Part shown: positions 37,225 to 46,852 of the stretch, in pieces
Numbering within the stretch: the first letter of the stretch is position 1
Layout of the letters: each line of letters begins with the position of its first letter
Source: Acidobacterium sp. S8
Lineage (GTDB): Bacteria > Acidobacteriota > Terriglobia > Terriglobales > Acidobacteriaceae
Assembly (NCBI RefSeq): GCF_009765985.1
Contig: NZ_LMUM01000015.1
Span: 124,001-188,000 of the forward strand
Length of the DNA stretch: 64,000 bases
Direction: 5' to 3'
Translations under genes and position numbers: made by a program
The notes under the pieces: model-generated
Databases searched by the model: none
What the model saw: the letters and a program-made list of their open reading frames with translations, nothing else
Told to the model about the DNA's origin: nothing

Positions 37225-39744
37225 TCAGGGTAACCTGTGATAGACAATAACTTGAGAACTCGGCTTTTCCGGCATCGATACAGTTAGGCCAACTGATGTG
37301 AGCTCCGCACCTGAATGGGTTTCACTGGATTGCGTATCGAGGTTAGTGATGGTGTATTTTGAGTCATGATCTAACCCGTGCAGTGGCAGCCGTACCTCTG
37401 TGGTGGCGCTATTCTCGCGCCGGAATGCTTGTACGAAACCCTCTCCCTTCTCCTGATTATCGAACTGCCATGCCATCCAGGCATCATTCGTGGGGCTGTA
37501 AGGGAGAAGCGGATAATAGTCTCTCAGCATATCGGGGGCAACGCTGCGCCACTGCGCGACGGCTTTTCGCATCCAGTCGTAATCCAGGTCAGTTCTCCGC
37601 ATATCCCAGGCGAGATAAATCTGAGGCGACCATGCACTACGAAAAACATAATTATCGCGCGAAAGGTCAGGGCCGCCGGAGTAAGGAACCCAAAAAGCCA
37701 ACCCGAAACCAATGTTCTGGTTCCCGATAGGGTCATCGTTATAGTCACTGCGATGCATGGGAACAGCACGACGCAATGTTTCTAAATCGTCGCGTCTTCC
37801 GCCCGATGCGCACGTGTCGATCATTAAATTCGGGTGCCTCTTTTTCAATTCGTCGAGATATCCCAGAAACCCCTCGACATAACGGATCTCCGTGATTCCC
37901 TGACGGTCCGGAGCGTCATTGTTCCTCCAAAATGCCAGTGGCTCGATATTGAAATCGATGCGATAGACGTCAATTCCTTGTTCAGTAATGTAGCGGTCGA
38001 GCAGATCCACGATCCATTGCTGCACAGCGGGAAGGCCAAGGTTGAGTAACCTATTTCCACCCTTCTCATGCAAGGGGTCGGTGAGCAGCCAATCGGGATG
38101 CTCTTTCCAGAGGGTACTGTCGTGATTTACCCGCTCCAGCTCAAACCAGACAATGGTCTGTAATTCCATACTGTGGGCCAGATCGGTAATCGGCCGCAGG
38201 CCCTTAGGAAATCGCTGCGGGTCGATCTTCCAGGTTCCTGTGTTCACCCACGAGCCATTGTTGACGTACCAACCCGCGTCCATCCACCAGAAGTCAAGCT
38301 TGATGCCGGCGGCTCGATAGCGATTGATAAAGAGTTTCTGATTTTCTTCATTCCCCTCAACCATAACGTTGGTCCAGTACGCACTGGTACCCGCCAGATG
38401 AGGCTGGATTGTTCCGTCGGAAAAGTTCGGCATATTATAAGCAAGCATCCATTTACGCCAGAGATTTTGTCCGTGAATCCAATCGCCATTCCAGAACAAA
38501 AGCGCAACCAGGGGAGAGCGCACTTTTTCTCCAGGATGAAGCTTGAAGTGCGTGAGTTCCTGGCCTGCCTGCAGACGTACCGTGCGGCCGCTGTCGCGAA
38601 TGAAATCCGCATCCCATTGGCCGGGCCAGCCGAGCCCAACAATAATACCTTTCTGCTGCTCTTCGAGATTGAAATAGCACATCGCCTTATCCGTCGGACG
38701 CCCTCCGGAAGTCGCAAGATGCAAGGTGCTGCCTTTAGTCAATTCCGTCTGGAATGGTTCAAAATCCGTCGCTTGTGAAGGACTGCCCCGGAAGTGATGA
38801 AGATTGAATTCACCATAGTCCCGTCGTTCAAAACTGGTATCGATAGCGCGGATCTTCTCGAGGATTGGAGTATCGGCAGATCCTGAGTTCTCGAAGTAAA
38901 CCGTCCACTCTATAACCGGATAGTCGCGATAGCTCTTGCCTATCCAGGTCACAATAAGACCGGTATCAGGATCACTGAAGCTTATCTGGTACTCTACGCG
39001 GTCGTTATCCAGAGCCTTCGTACTGCTAGTCTTCTTCCATAGCTTCAGCAATTCGCTGGAGGGTCTTCCTCCATATACGAACGAAAATGGAGGTTCCTGA
39101 TCCGGACCTGCGACGGCCTGGCCAACTGGCAGTTCCCCCAAAGAGAGTTGACTGCCGTCCTGTAGCACAACTTTCGCATTGGCCCAGACCGCTTCCCTGC
39201 ACCATTGATGACCGGCGGCATTCCGTAGCGTGAAGAAATTTGCTCCCTCCAGATCTACATGGATTGGAAGGGGGGCCTTCCCCACTTCGAGTGTTTGACT
39301 TTGAAACACGACTTTGTGATCGACCTGGACCAGAAACTCCTGCTGCTGATTGCTACCACCACATTGATTCGAGCGTCCGTCGAGACCGATGATGGCGTCC
39401 AGACTCTTCGCCGGAGCGGTCAGATGCACCGACACTGCCTCCGCATTCCCCATATAGAGTCCCGATGCATAATCATTTGTGTTGATTCGCAGAGCTCGTC
39501 CGAAATGGCTGTTCTTCTGGAAATCCTGCGCAAAGCCCATATTCTCAAAGCCCGTATAGTACGCTTCGACAACTAGGAAGCTTTCCGGCGCATCTGGCTT
39601 CATCTCACCGGTAAACTTCATGGTCGCCCAACGGTCGGCTCGCTGTAGCTCGGGTTTCTGTACCGTAACTCCAAAGCACACCATGAGCGAGAGGGTTAAT
39701 ATGGAGAAGAGACCGAACCCTGACCGTGCAACATTATTCATCAT
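37225..39744 (-). CDS. exported GH36-like alpha-galactosidase with NPCBM domain
   Basis: 839 residues with a signal peptide (hydrophobic to about residue 27). Residues about 45-200 form an NPCBM-type carbohydrate-binding domain. An N-terminal beta-supersandwich follows (215-450) and then a clan GH-D TIM barrel. The barrel shows WWMDAGWY (487-493), the nucleophile in DVYRIDFN (Asp597) and the acid/base region CASGGRRDD (Asp653). The family retains configuration and removes alpha-linked galactose or related residues such as N-acetylgalactosamine. The exact sugar is unknown. Two ATGs (39744 and 39741) share AGGAG. It is monocistronic, with its own operator-linked promoter 190 bp upstream. Confidence 0.88.
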   Translation of the reverse strand: MMNNVARSGFGLFSILTLSLMVCFGVTVQKPELQRADRWATMKFTGEMKPDAPESFLVVEAYYTGFENMGFAQDFQKNSHFGRALRINTNDYASGLYMGNAEAVSVHLTAPAKSLDAIIGLDGRSNQCGGSNQQQEFLVQVDHKVVFQSQTLEVGKAPLPIHVDLEGANFFTLRNAAGHQWCREAVWANAKVVLQDGSQLSLGELPVGQAVAGPDQEPPFSFVYGGRPSSELLKLWKKTSSTKALDNDRVEYQISFSDPDTGLIVTWIGKSYRDYPVIEWTVYFENSGSADTPILEKIRAIDTSFERRDYGEFNLHHFRGSPSQATDFEPFQTELTKGSTLHLATSGGRPTDKAMCYFNLEEQQKGIIVGLGWPGQWDADFIRDSGRTVRLQAGQELTHFKLHPGEKVRSPLVALLFWNGDWIHGQNLWRKWMLAYNMPNFSDGTIQPHLAGTSAYWTNVMVEGNEENQKLFINRYRAAGIKLDFWWMDAGWYVNNGSWVNTGTWKIDPQRFPKGLRPITDLAHSMELQTIVWFELERVNHDSTLWKEHPDWLLTDPLHEKGGNRLLNLGLPAVQQWIVDLLDRYITEQGIDVYRIDFNIEPLAFWRNNDAPDRQGITEIRYVEGFLGYLDELKKRHPNLMIDTCASGGRRDDLETLRRAVPMHRSDYNDDPIGNQNIGFGLAFWVPYSGGPDLSRDNYVFRSAWSPQIYLAWDMRRTDLDYDWMRKAVAQWRSVAPDMLRDYYPLLPYSPTNDAWMAWQFDNQEKGEGFVQAFRRENSATTEVRLPLHGLDHDSKYTITNLDTQSSETHSGAELTSVGLTVSMPEKPSSQVIVYHRLP

Positions 39745-39829
39745 TCTCCTTTGGTCTGAGCGAAACTTTACGAGGCTTTCCGAGATGAGAGCTTGATTAC
39801 AGAACGCAACAGTGTACCTTTACTTCCAG

Positions 39830-39843
39830 TTCAGGCTATTGAA
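39830..39843. promoter_or_regulatory. additional operator-like palindrome
   Basis: TTCAGGCTATTGAA matches the regulon palindrome except for GG in the left half, but no TTGACA box stands 5 bp from either end. It lies within the 600-bp space 39745-40343 that separates the divergent GH36 and GH29 genes, between the GH36 start and its promoter. Confidence 0.5.
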
Positions 39844-39940
39844 TCTAAACTGACACTGAAGCCTTAAACTTTCTACAAAGAGCGCTAAACAAATCTAAGC
39901 CTCTGTCTCTCTAACCATAACGGCATAACGGTCGCCAATG

Positions 39941-39988
39941 GTTCTATGGCCGTCAGTAGCTACTGTCAATGCAATTCAATCCATTGAA
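39941..39988 (-). promoter_or_regulatory. operator palindrome plus promoter of the GH36-like gene
   Basis: TTCAATCCATTGAA (39975-39988), 5 bp, on the minus strand TTGACA (39964-39969), 17 bp, TAGAAC (39941-39946). The palindrome is perfect. Confidence 0.85.
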
Positions 39989-40151
39989 CAGGAACTTCCA
40001 TTGCTCATATGCGACGATCCATCACAAGAAAAAAGCTTCATACTCGCAATGTTGAATCGCCTTTCATCGTGGATTAATTCTGTGTGAAAATTGCACGGTC
40101 CCGTGAAACTCTTTTCAGAATGTAATGAACTCTATATATCCCATGTTTTAG

Positions 40152-40200
40152 TTCAAACTATTGAATTCTATTGACAGTCCAATGCATGACGCAGCCACAT
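40152..40200 (+). promoter_or_regulatory. operator palindrome plus promoter of the GH29-AKR genes
   Basis: TTCAAACTATTGAA (40152-40165), 5 bp, TTGACA (40171-40176). A -10 box is poor: CCACAT at 18 bp or CACATA at 19 bp. The palindrome-to--35 geometry is identical to the other members. Confidence 0.75.
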
Positions 40201-40343
40201 AGACAAGCCGGCAGCATGAAGTAGTCAGCAAACTTGGCTGTCCTTGCTTAAGAAATCGATCGCCTTGAGAAACTGCATATGATCAAAAAATGCATGGCTC
40301 TAGCCGCGATCAGAAACAACCGATGCATCAGGAATAGCAATCA

Positions 40344-41726
40344 ATGAACCGTCGTAGATTTATTTGCTCCTTTCTCGGTACAACGTCACTTATCCCTCTA
40401 AGTGGTGTTTATCCACTGCTTGCGGGCAAGGCCTACGCTGATGCAGTTCCAACGCTGCCGTCACCGACGGCCGATCAGCTTGCATGGCAGGATCTGGAAA
40501 TAGGAATGTTCATCCATTTCGCGCCGAATACCTGGCAGGATAAGGAACTAGATGATCTCTCTACGCCACTGTCACAAATCAACCCCGAGCTTCTAGACAC
40601 AGATCAATGGGTAGCCAGCGCCATGGACCTCGGCGCGAAATACATCGTCTTTGTGGCAAAGCATGTCGGCGGCTTCTGCATGTGGCAGACGGATACAACC
40701 GACTACGGCATACGTAAGACATCCTGGCGTGGCGGCCATGGCGATGTATTGGCCGATCTTGCTGGGTCTTGCCGCAAAGTTGGCATGAAGTTCGGTGTAT
40801 ATATTTCTCCGCGCGACGACAAGTTCGGAGCAGGAGGCGGCGGACGCTGTAAGACTCCCGAAAAACAGAATGCCTACAATATCATCTATCGCCAGCAACT
40901 GACTGAGATCCTCTCCCGTTATGGCGAGATGTTTGAGGTATGGTTCGACGGCTCAAATGTCGTTCACATATCCGACATACTTAAGAAGTATGCGCCTCAT
41001 GCAATGATTTACGAATCGGGGCCGAATGCAACCATCCGTGGCGTTGGCAATGAAGAAGGCTTTGCCGTCTACCCGGCATGGAATACGGTAACCACTGCGG
41101 ATGCGAAAACAGGTGGAGAAACAGCATTACACGGAGACCCCAATGGAAGTGTGTGGCTCCCGAATGAGGCGCATGTGTCCATCCTGCGACCAGACTGGTT
41201 TTGGAGCACGACAAACGAGAACTACTTGCTCTCGCTGGACACGCTACTGGATATCTATTACCGCACAAATGGGCGAGGTGCGCAGCTCATTGTGAATGTT
41301 CCGCCAGACAACAAAGGGCTGATCCCCGACTCGTACCGAGCACGCATGCGGGAATTCCGTAGCGAGATCCAACGCAGATTCGGACATAGCGTGGCAGAGA
41401 CGTCCGGATCAGGCGATTCAATTTCGCTTCCGCTGCCCAACAATACTCGAATCGATCATGTGATCATGCAGGAGAACTGCGCCTCAGGAGAACGTGTTCG
41501 AGGCTATCGCGTGGAAGCTCAGAGCAAAGAAGAATGGAAGGTCCTGGGAACCGGCTCAGCAATCGGACATAAGCGAATCCAACCTGTCGAGCCAACTATG
41601 GCGGGGGCGATAAGACTGGTTATAACTGAAAGCGCTGGTCGACCCGAAATTCGACGGCTGGCCGTATTTAACACAAATTCTCTACCGCCATCCACATGGA
41701 ATGCCGACACTAAGGTACCGGCATGA
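40344..41726 (+). CDS. exported alpha-L-fucosidase, GH29
   Basis: 460 residues. The N terminus MNRRRFICSFLGTTSLIPLSG is an export leader with a Tat-like RRR. The GH29 barrel shows GMFIHFAPNTW with His58, AKHVGGFCMW with His107, and the nucleophile in EVWFDGS (Asp202). The acid/base is not conserved in sequence in this family and cannot be placed. C-terminal residues about 350-445 form a small beta-sandwich. GH29 enzymes retain configuration and release L-fucose from glycans, which fits the deoxy-sugar permeases and oxidative enzymes of the locus. The aldo/keto reductase follows within about 30 bp. Confidence 0.9.
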   Translation: MNRRRFICSFLGTTSLIPLSGVYPLLAGKAYADAVPTLPSPTADQLAWQDLEIGMFIHFAPNTWQDKELDDLSTPLSQINPELLDTDQWVASAMDLGAKYIVFVAKHVGGFCMWQTDTTDYGIRKTSWRGGHGDVLADLAGSCRKVGMKFGVYISPRDDKFGAGGGGRCKTPEKQNAYNIIYRQQLTEILSRYGEMFEVWFDGSNVVHISDILKKYAPHAMIYESGPNATIRGVGNEEGFAVYPAWNTVTTADAKTGGETALHGDPNGSVWLPNEAHVSILRPDWFWSTTNENYLLSLDTLLDIYYRTNGRGAQLIVNVPPDNKGLIPDSYRARMREFRSEIQRRFGHSVAETSGSGDSISLPLPNNTRIDHVIMQENCASGERVRGYRVEAQSKEEWKVLGTGSAIGHKRIQPVEPTMAGAIRLVITESAGRPEIRRLAVFNTNSLPPSTWNADTKVPA

Positions 41727-41756
41727 TGAAGTTGGTGTATGAGGAAAGCGCTCAAA

Positions 41757-42773
41757 ATGAAGAATCCAAGGGGGCATCAGGTGGAGACTCCGAGATCACT
41801 TATGAAGCGTTACAACATACCTAAGACCGATCTGTCGGTTTCATCCCTCTGCTACGGTGTGATGCGCTTCGGCGCCAGAGTCCACGGCGCAGACATGCAC
41901 GAGCTTTATCGAGTTTACTGTGAGGTCGGCGGCAATTTCTTTGATACCGCGCACTCTTATGCCTGTTGGTACCCGAACGGGGACGGCTGCAGCGAACGCT
42001 CACTAGGCGAATGTCTCCGCAAATTTGGTAATCGAAACGAGGTCGTAATCAGCACGAAGGGTGCGCTTCCCGGTCAAGGAAAGGTTTATCCTCGTCCCGA
42101 TGACTGCATGACGGCAGAGGTGATCGCCTCCGATATCACGACAAGTCTGGAGCGATTACAGATCGACCAGATCGATCTCTACACTCTCCATCGTGATGAC
42201 GTGCGACACGCTGCGGGGGAGATCATCGAAATACTCAACGCCGAGATTGCGCGCGGACGTATTCGTTATATCGGGGCGAGCAATTGGACGGCGGAGCGTC
42301 TGGCCGAAGCCAATTCTTATGCTGCGGAGCATTCGCTGCATGGTTTTGTAGCTTCATCTCCGCAATGGAATTTAGGGCGAGCTAATCACAATCCGATTGG
42401 ATGGGACGGTCAGTTCGATTCCACAGCGCATATGATGACCGAGGAGGACATCGCATGGCATCGCCAAACCCAGGTGGCGGTGATGCCATGGACTCCCACA
42501 GCGTACGGTTTTTTCGATGGAGCCACAGGACGGAATCCCGAATCCTTCGATAATCCGGAGAACCGGGAACGACGGGAACGCGCGCGAAAACTAGCGGAGG
42601 AACTGAACGCAACCGCGAATCAGGTCGCTATGGCGTATCTTTTAGCCTATGATTTTCCAGTCTTCCCGATTTTGGGCACAACAAATATGGCTCATCTCGT
42701 CGACTCACTCGGGGCGGATCCTCTTTCGCTCAGTCCGAAGCAGCGGGACTGGCTGCTCACAGGTCGGGCCTGA
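41757..42773 (+). CDS. aldo/keto reductase family oxidoreductase
   Basis: 338 residues from the ATG at 41757, preceded by GAGGAAAG; starts at 41739 or 41802 are possible, the latter matching the usual family N terminus (MKRYNIPKTDLSVSSLCYG). The catalytic tetrad can be read: Asp and Tyr in FFDTAHSYACW, Lys in EVVISTKGA and His in YTLHRDD. NADP-binding residues lie near the C terminus (PILGTTNMAHL). AKRs reduce or oxidise sugars at C1; in some bacteria L-fucose dehydrogenase belongs to this family. Its place 30 bp after the fucosidase gene suggests it acts on the released sugar. Confidence 0.87.
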   Translation: MKNPRGHQVETPRSLMKRYNIPKTDLSVSSLCYGVMRFGARVHGADMHELYRVYCEVGGNFFDTAHSYACWYPNGDGCSERSLGECLRKFGNRNEVVISTKGALPGQGKVYPRPDDCMTAEVIASDITTSLERLQIDQIDLYTLHRDDVRHAAGEIIEILNAEIARGRIRYIGASNWTAERLAEANSYAAEHSLHGFVASSPQWNLGRANHNPIGWDGQFDSTAHMMTEEDIAWHRQTQVAVMPWTPTAYGFFDGATGRNPESFDNPENRERRERARKLAEELNATANQVAMAYLLAYDFPVFPILGTTNMAHLVDSLGADPLSLSPKQRDWLLTGRA

Positions 42774-42776
42774 TCG

Positions 42777-43550
42777 TTAGTCATAAAGTGGACGGTCGGT
42801 AATTGAATACCCTCCATCGACTACCAGAGAAGCTCCCGTAACGAAATCAGATCCGGCACCAGCTAGAAATACCGCTGCGCCCACCATATCATCCGGCTTG
42901 CCCCAACGACCTGCAGGTGTTTTCCGGCGTATAAAATCAAAGCTGGGAGAGCTCTTTAAATGCTGGGTCATCTCTGTCTCGCAAAAGCCCGGCAGAATCG
43001 CATTTACCTGAATGTTGTGAACACCTAGCTCCACCGCCATGGATCGCGTCAAACCCACAATTCCGTGCTTCGTAGCTCCGTAGGCAACGCCATTGGGAAC
43101 ACCGGCCAGGGAATACACCGAGCCGATGTTAATGATCTTGCCGCCCTTTTCCGCAGCCTTCATCGCGCGTGCCGCGTGCTTGGAACACAAGAATGCGCCG
43201 GTGAGATTGACATGCACAGTCGCCTCCCATACTTCCAGGGGAAGATCTGTGACAACTGACCGCTTGCCTAAGCCCGCGTTATTGATCAATATGTTGAGTC
43301 CGCCGAACTTCTCCACTACCTGCGCAATAGTTTGCTCGACAGCGTTCTCATCATAGACTTCCATCGATACCACAAGATCCGGCGAATTAGGCCCTTTGGG
43401 GATCGCTGCATTCTTTTCAGGATTGCGTCCCGTGACGATTACCTGTGCACCAGCTTGTTTCAAACCCTGCGCCATCGCCAGCCCCAGGCCGCCATTGCCT
43501 CCGGTAACAAGAACTGTCTTTCCTTGAAGCGAAAATAAATTGGGTGTCAT
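42777..43550 (-). CDS. SDR family oxidoreductase, FabG/gluconate-5-dehydrogenase-like
   Basis: 257 residues from the ATG at 43550, which has GAAGGAGATT upstream; the longer frame to 43649 has no site. Classical SDR with TGGNGGLG, NNAG, Ser in NIGSVYSLAG, YGATKHG (Tyr, Lys) and PGFCETEMT. It belongs to a different subgroup from the two paralogous SDRs of the locus, closer to 2-deoxy-gluconate or 3-ketoacyl-ACP-type reductases. A role in oxidising a hexose or a keto-deoxy-aldonate is likely. It is convergent with the aldo/keto reductase (stops 4 bp apart) and has an operator-like site 117 bp upstream. Confidence 0.88.
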   Translation of the reverse strand: MTPNLFSLQGKTVLVTGGNGGLGLAMAQGLKQAGAQVIVTGRNPEKNAAIPKGPNSPDLVVSMEVYDENAVEQTIAQVVEKFGGLNILINNAGLGKRSVVTDLPLEVWEATVHVNLTGAFLCSKHAARAMKAAEKGGKIINIGSVYSLAGVPNGVAYGATKHGIVGLTRSMAVELGVHNIQVNAILPGFCETEMTQHLKSSPSFDFIRRKTPAGRWGKPDDMVGAAVFLAGAGSDFVTGASLVVDGGYSITDRPLYD

Positions 43551-43666
43551 AATCTCCTTCAATTCGACAGTGCGACTGCCCGGTCCGCTGAACCTACTCG
43601 TTGATGATAAGAGGGGACAATTCACTCTCCGTAGAGTAGTCTTGACCATCAGCTTTCGACGAAGTG

Positions 43667-43680
43667 TTCAATCTAATGAA
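43667..43680 (-). promoter_or_regulatory. operator-like palindrome upstream of the SDR gene
   Basis: TTCAATCTAATGAA keeps both TTCA/TGAA arms, but no good -35 stands at the usual 5-bp distance. The rest of 43681-44137 (about 450 bp) holds no gene, RNA or repeat that I can support. Confidence 0.5.
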
Positions 43681-44137
43681 TATTATCTAAAGCAATCCTG
43701 TCACTCTTGGGATATCAGAGGACCTCATGAAATTGATCAGCAGAAGAAAAAGCCGCTAGAGGAGGGCCAACCTGAACGCGACGCGATAGGATTGCACCAT
43801 GAAGCCCATTGAGTAAAGAAGTCGCCCAGTAAGATAATTTTAGTGCGGCCCAAGCGGACCACCCAGCCCGGATTAACTTAATAATTTCTTAGTGAAGCTG
43901 ACAGGTTCATAGATGCACGTTGTCATAACAATGAAGCGTAGCAAATCGTTGTGCGCTGAAGGGGAATCCGACAGAGGTAAAATCAGGATGATCGCGCAGA
44001 AAACGAAAAACTCCTCGGCTAAGGCCGCTCTTTGCTCGCGCGGCACTCCCGCAAGCAGATAACAGGATTCACACTCGACATCTCCAGATAGGACTGATGA
44101 ACAAGAAGTGAATGCTTACGCTTTTGTTGCGAAGCAC

Positions 44138-46732
44138 TCATCCCGCTGGGATAGGTGGCCCAAACGACGCTTTTCCCTCGGTGTAGTACAGCTCGAATCC
44201 GCTAATCGTGAATGGCTTGCCTCGCGGTAAATAGATGCGCACGTAACGCGCGCGAAATGCCGGCACAGTCCGTGCCACACGCGTCATAGGGATTCCATAG
44301 TAATGTTCGAGCGGATCGCTGGCACTGCTAACGGTGTCCACGTCTGTCCAGTGAAATCTTTCGTCGCTCTTCTGCAGAGTAAAGCTGGTCACACGGTATG
44401 GTGGATTCGCGGTCTGCGAACAGACGACGTAGTTGTCGATCATGTACGTCTGCTCCAGATCCACTTCCAGCCAGTCGTCACCTGTGGAGAGCTTGTCATC
44501 CGCGTGAATACTAAAAGAAGTGTTCAGATCTCCATCTACAGCATAGAAAGGGCAATAGCTGGAAACTAATACCTTGGAGCGCGCACATTTATGCCGTGCC
44601 AGATCGCGCGCGCTCGGTCTATTTGGCTGCCATACCGGCGGTACGCTTTTCATGTATGTAATAACCGGGTCCCAGACTACTTTGCGATCCTCATCAGGCC
44701 TCGTGCGATCGCCGTTGTCGCTAACTATGAAGCTTAGGTCGTCTCCCTGAATGAGGGTCAGCTCAACATCATATGGGCTATTCGTAGTTGAGGTCGCCTC
44801 TCTGGGCCAGACAATTTCATCGTTCTTGTAGATGCGAGCCGTCATTCCTACGGGGCATGCTGCAGTCCCCTCGATGCGCACGGTGCCACAGTGTGGCACG
44901 GCCCATGTACGCACAGCATCCGAATCGCCGGTGATTGCAAAGTCCGGACCGATCCTGCAGCCTCCGCTTCCTGACCAATAAAATTTAGGATGATCCTCAT
45001 CTACCGTAAAGGCCAGGTCGGTCAGCTTTGATCCTGTGCCCTGTCGATAATGCCAGTTGTTCTTGCCCATGAGTCCCGAGAAACCGGCGGAAGCTTTGTA
45101 GCTCTCTGATGAAAATTCGAATGCCACATGGCTGATGGTTGTGCCGGACGACTTGGTATGCTTTTTGCCCGTGGCCGCAATCCTGATGCTGTGCCGGGTC
45201 TGAGGCGATAGGTTTTTTCTGATATAAAGAAACTGCTCCCAGGAAGTGCTGCGAGGACTGTAGCAATCCACTTCCCCTGCAAAGATTCCGTCGATGTAGA
45301 CATTCGCCTTTCCGCTTGCGGGTGAATGCAGGGCGCGCCAGTAAATCTCTGTTCCTTCAAAGAAAAATTCCGCAGTGCTGTTTGGTGAAGCAGCCTCCTT
45401 TGCCCTTCCTTCGTACGAATCTCGCTCGTTGCGCTCCTTCCAATCGCCTGCATACTTCACCTCCGAATGCATACAGCCTACGATTCGAGTCTTGCGCCCC
45501 AATGTCGGATCGGATGACTCAGGGTGTGGCTCAAAAAGGAAACGAGGTTGCAGATCAACGACGCTCGTCTGTCCCTTCGTCAGCGTGAAATCAAGGCGCT
45601 GAAAATCATTCTCTGCAAAATAGGTATAGAGACGGAAACCGTCAGCGCAGGTACGCGCGACATCAGTGCCGTCATTGTTGATGAGGTTCATGAATCCGAA
45701 CATGGCTTCCTGGCAATGTCCCCAAACCCAATCCTGCTTACCCAGATCAGTGCAGCAGCCGATACAAATGCCATCGATATTCTCGCCAACCGGAGGATCC
45801 TGGTTTGCCGTGAACATGCATATGTATTTTTCCAGTACGGTGGAATACGTGATGCCCCAGAAGTGACTTGGCGCAACGATAGACGATTTGCCGCCGAGAG
45901 CAGACTCTGTCCACTCGCCTTGGTAGAAGTAGGTCCACTTGCCTGGCGCCATCTTGTCACGTGTGGCGCACCTCGCAACACGGCTGTTCCAACGCATGCC
46001 ACGAGTTGACCATGGAGCCCACCCTTCATCCGGGAAAATATAGAAATATCCGCCGCGCTCGTCTGCATAAAAGCCGAAATCGGCTACACCGATGCCATAA
46101 CTGGCCCCCGAAAACTTAAAGAAGTCGTAAGGATAGTAATAGGTCTCCGACGTGACGATATCGCCCTCATACCGCCACGTCCGGCCTTTATCCATGCTCG
46201 TTGCCAAGGCGATCTTCCGCGAAAACGGATAACTTCGCCGCGGACCATCGTGCTCTATGTGCATAGGGGCATAGAGTTTCTTCTCCTGCTCGTCATACCA
46301 CATGCCGCCAAGAAACCAGCATGAGCTCATGCCATCAGGATAGATTCCATCCTCGTCTCGGGACATGTGATCGATATCTGGTCCTTTGTAGCGCGCCATA
46401 GTACCGAGGTTGATGATCCACTGACTGCGGAATTCCCATATCTCGTCATCCATGCGGATGAAAACTTGGCAGTTGTCGGGATTAAGCTGATGCGAGAAAT
46501 CCAGGCCTGACGGCTTGGGCATAGGCGAGAGCTTTGCAGAATAAGAGAAGGGTAGAACTACCTCTCCGGCCGCATATTCAAAGCTGGCTTTTGGAAGCGG
46601 CGTCTTCGCGGCCTCCTTCTTATCCGGAAAGAGTGTGTGTGGCAACGCCAAAGCCGCGCCGGCTCTCCCGCTTCGTAACAGGAACTCGCGCCGTGAAAGC
46701 CCGAAGTCAAAGGTTGATCCGTCGTCGCTCAT
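44138..46732 (-). CDS. Tat-exported multidomain protein: beta-propeller-like, carbohydrate-binding and F5/8-type C domains
   Basis: 864 residues starting with a Tat leader (LSRREFLLRSGRAGAALALP). Residues about 75-400 look like a GH43/sialidase-type propeller, with an Asp-box-like phrase ALATSMDKGRTW and many Trp/Tyr-rich blades. About 420-530 contain a beta-sandwich typical of carbohydrate-binding modules (EIYWRALHSPASGKANVYI). A third sandwich follows at 540-690, and residues 720-850 form an F5/8-type C (CBM32-like) domain (YAVDGDLNTSFSIH, ARYVRIYLPRG). No catalytic residue can be assigned with confidence. It may be an unusual glycosidase or a glycan-binding surface protein. It has its own operator-linked promoter. 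Confidence 0.7.
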   Translation of the reverse strand: MSDDGSTFDFGLSRREFLLRSGRAGAALALPHTLFPDKKEAAKTPLPKASFEYAAGEVVLPFSYSAKLSPMPKPSGLDFSHQLNPDNCQVFIRMDDEIWEFRSQWIINLGTMARYKGPDIDHMSRDEDGIYPDGMSSCWFLGGMWYDEQEKKLYAPMHIEHDGPRRSYPFSRKIALATSMDKGRTWRYEGDIVTSETYYYPYDFFKFSGASYGIGVADFGFYADERGGYFYIFPDEGWAPWSTRGMRWNSRVARCATRDKMAPGKWTYFYQGEWTESALGGKSSIVAPSHFWGITYSTVLEKYICMFTANQDPPVGENIDGICIGCCTDLGKQDWVWGHCQEAMFGFMNLINNDGTDVARTCADGFRLYTYFAENDFQRLDFTLTKGQTSVVDLQPRFLFEPHPESSDPTLGRKTRIVGCMHSEVKYAGDWKERNERDSYEGRAKEAASPNSTAEFFFEGTEIYWRALHSPASGKANVYIDGIFAGEVDCYSPRSTSWEQFLYIRKNLSPQTRHSIRIAATGKKHTKSSGTTISHVAFEFSSESYKASAGFSGLMGKNNWHYRQGTGSKLTDLAFTVDEDHPKFYWSGSGGCRIGPDFAITGDSDAVRTWAVPHCGTVRIEGTAACPVGMTARIYKNDEIVWPREATSTTNSPYDVELTLIQGDDLSFIVSDNGDRTRPDEDRKVVWDPVITYMKSVPPVWQPNRPSARDLARHKCARSKVLVSSYCPFYAVDGDLNTSFSIHADDKLSTGDDWLEVDLEQTYMIDNYVVCSQTANPPYRVTSFTLQKSDERFHWTDVDTVSSASDPLEHYYGIPMTRVARTVPAFRARYVRIYLPRGKPFTISGFELYYTEGKASFGPPIPAG

Positions 46733-46767
46733 CCCGTCAGTCCGCCGCCTCGCAGCAAGATAATGAC

Positions 46768-46813
46768 CCTGTAAATCAGCAGAATAGGAGTGTCAAACGT
46801 TCAATATATTGAT
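46768..46813 (-). promoter_or_regulatory. operator-like palindrome plus promoter of the multidomain exported protein
   Basis: TTCAATATATTGAT (46800-46813; inner TCAATATATTGA is perfect) is followed on the minus strand after only 3 bp by TTGACA (46791-46796), then 17 bp and TACAGG (46768-46773). The spacing differs by 2 bp from the other members. Confidence 0.7.
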
Positions 46814-46852
46814 CTGGCTTCATATCCAGAAGCAGGCAATTCAATGTACGAG

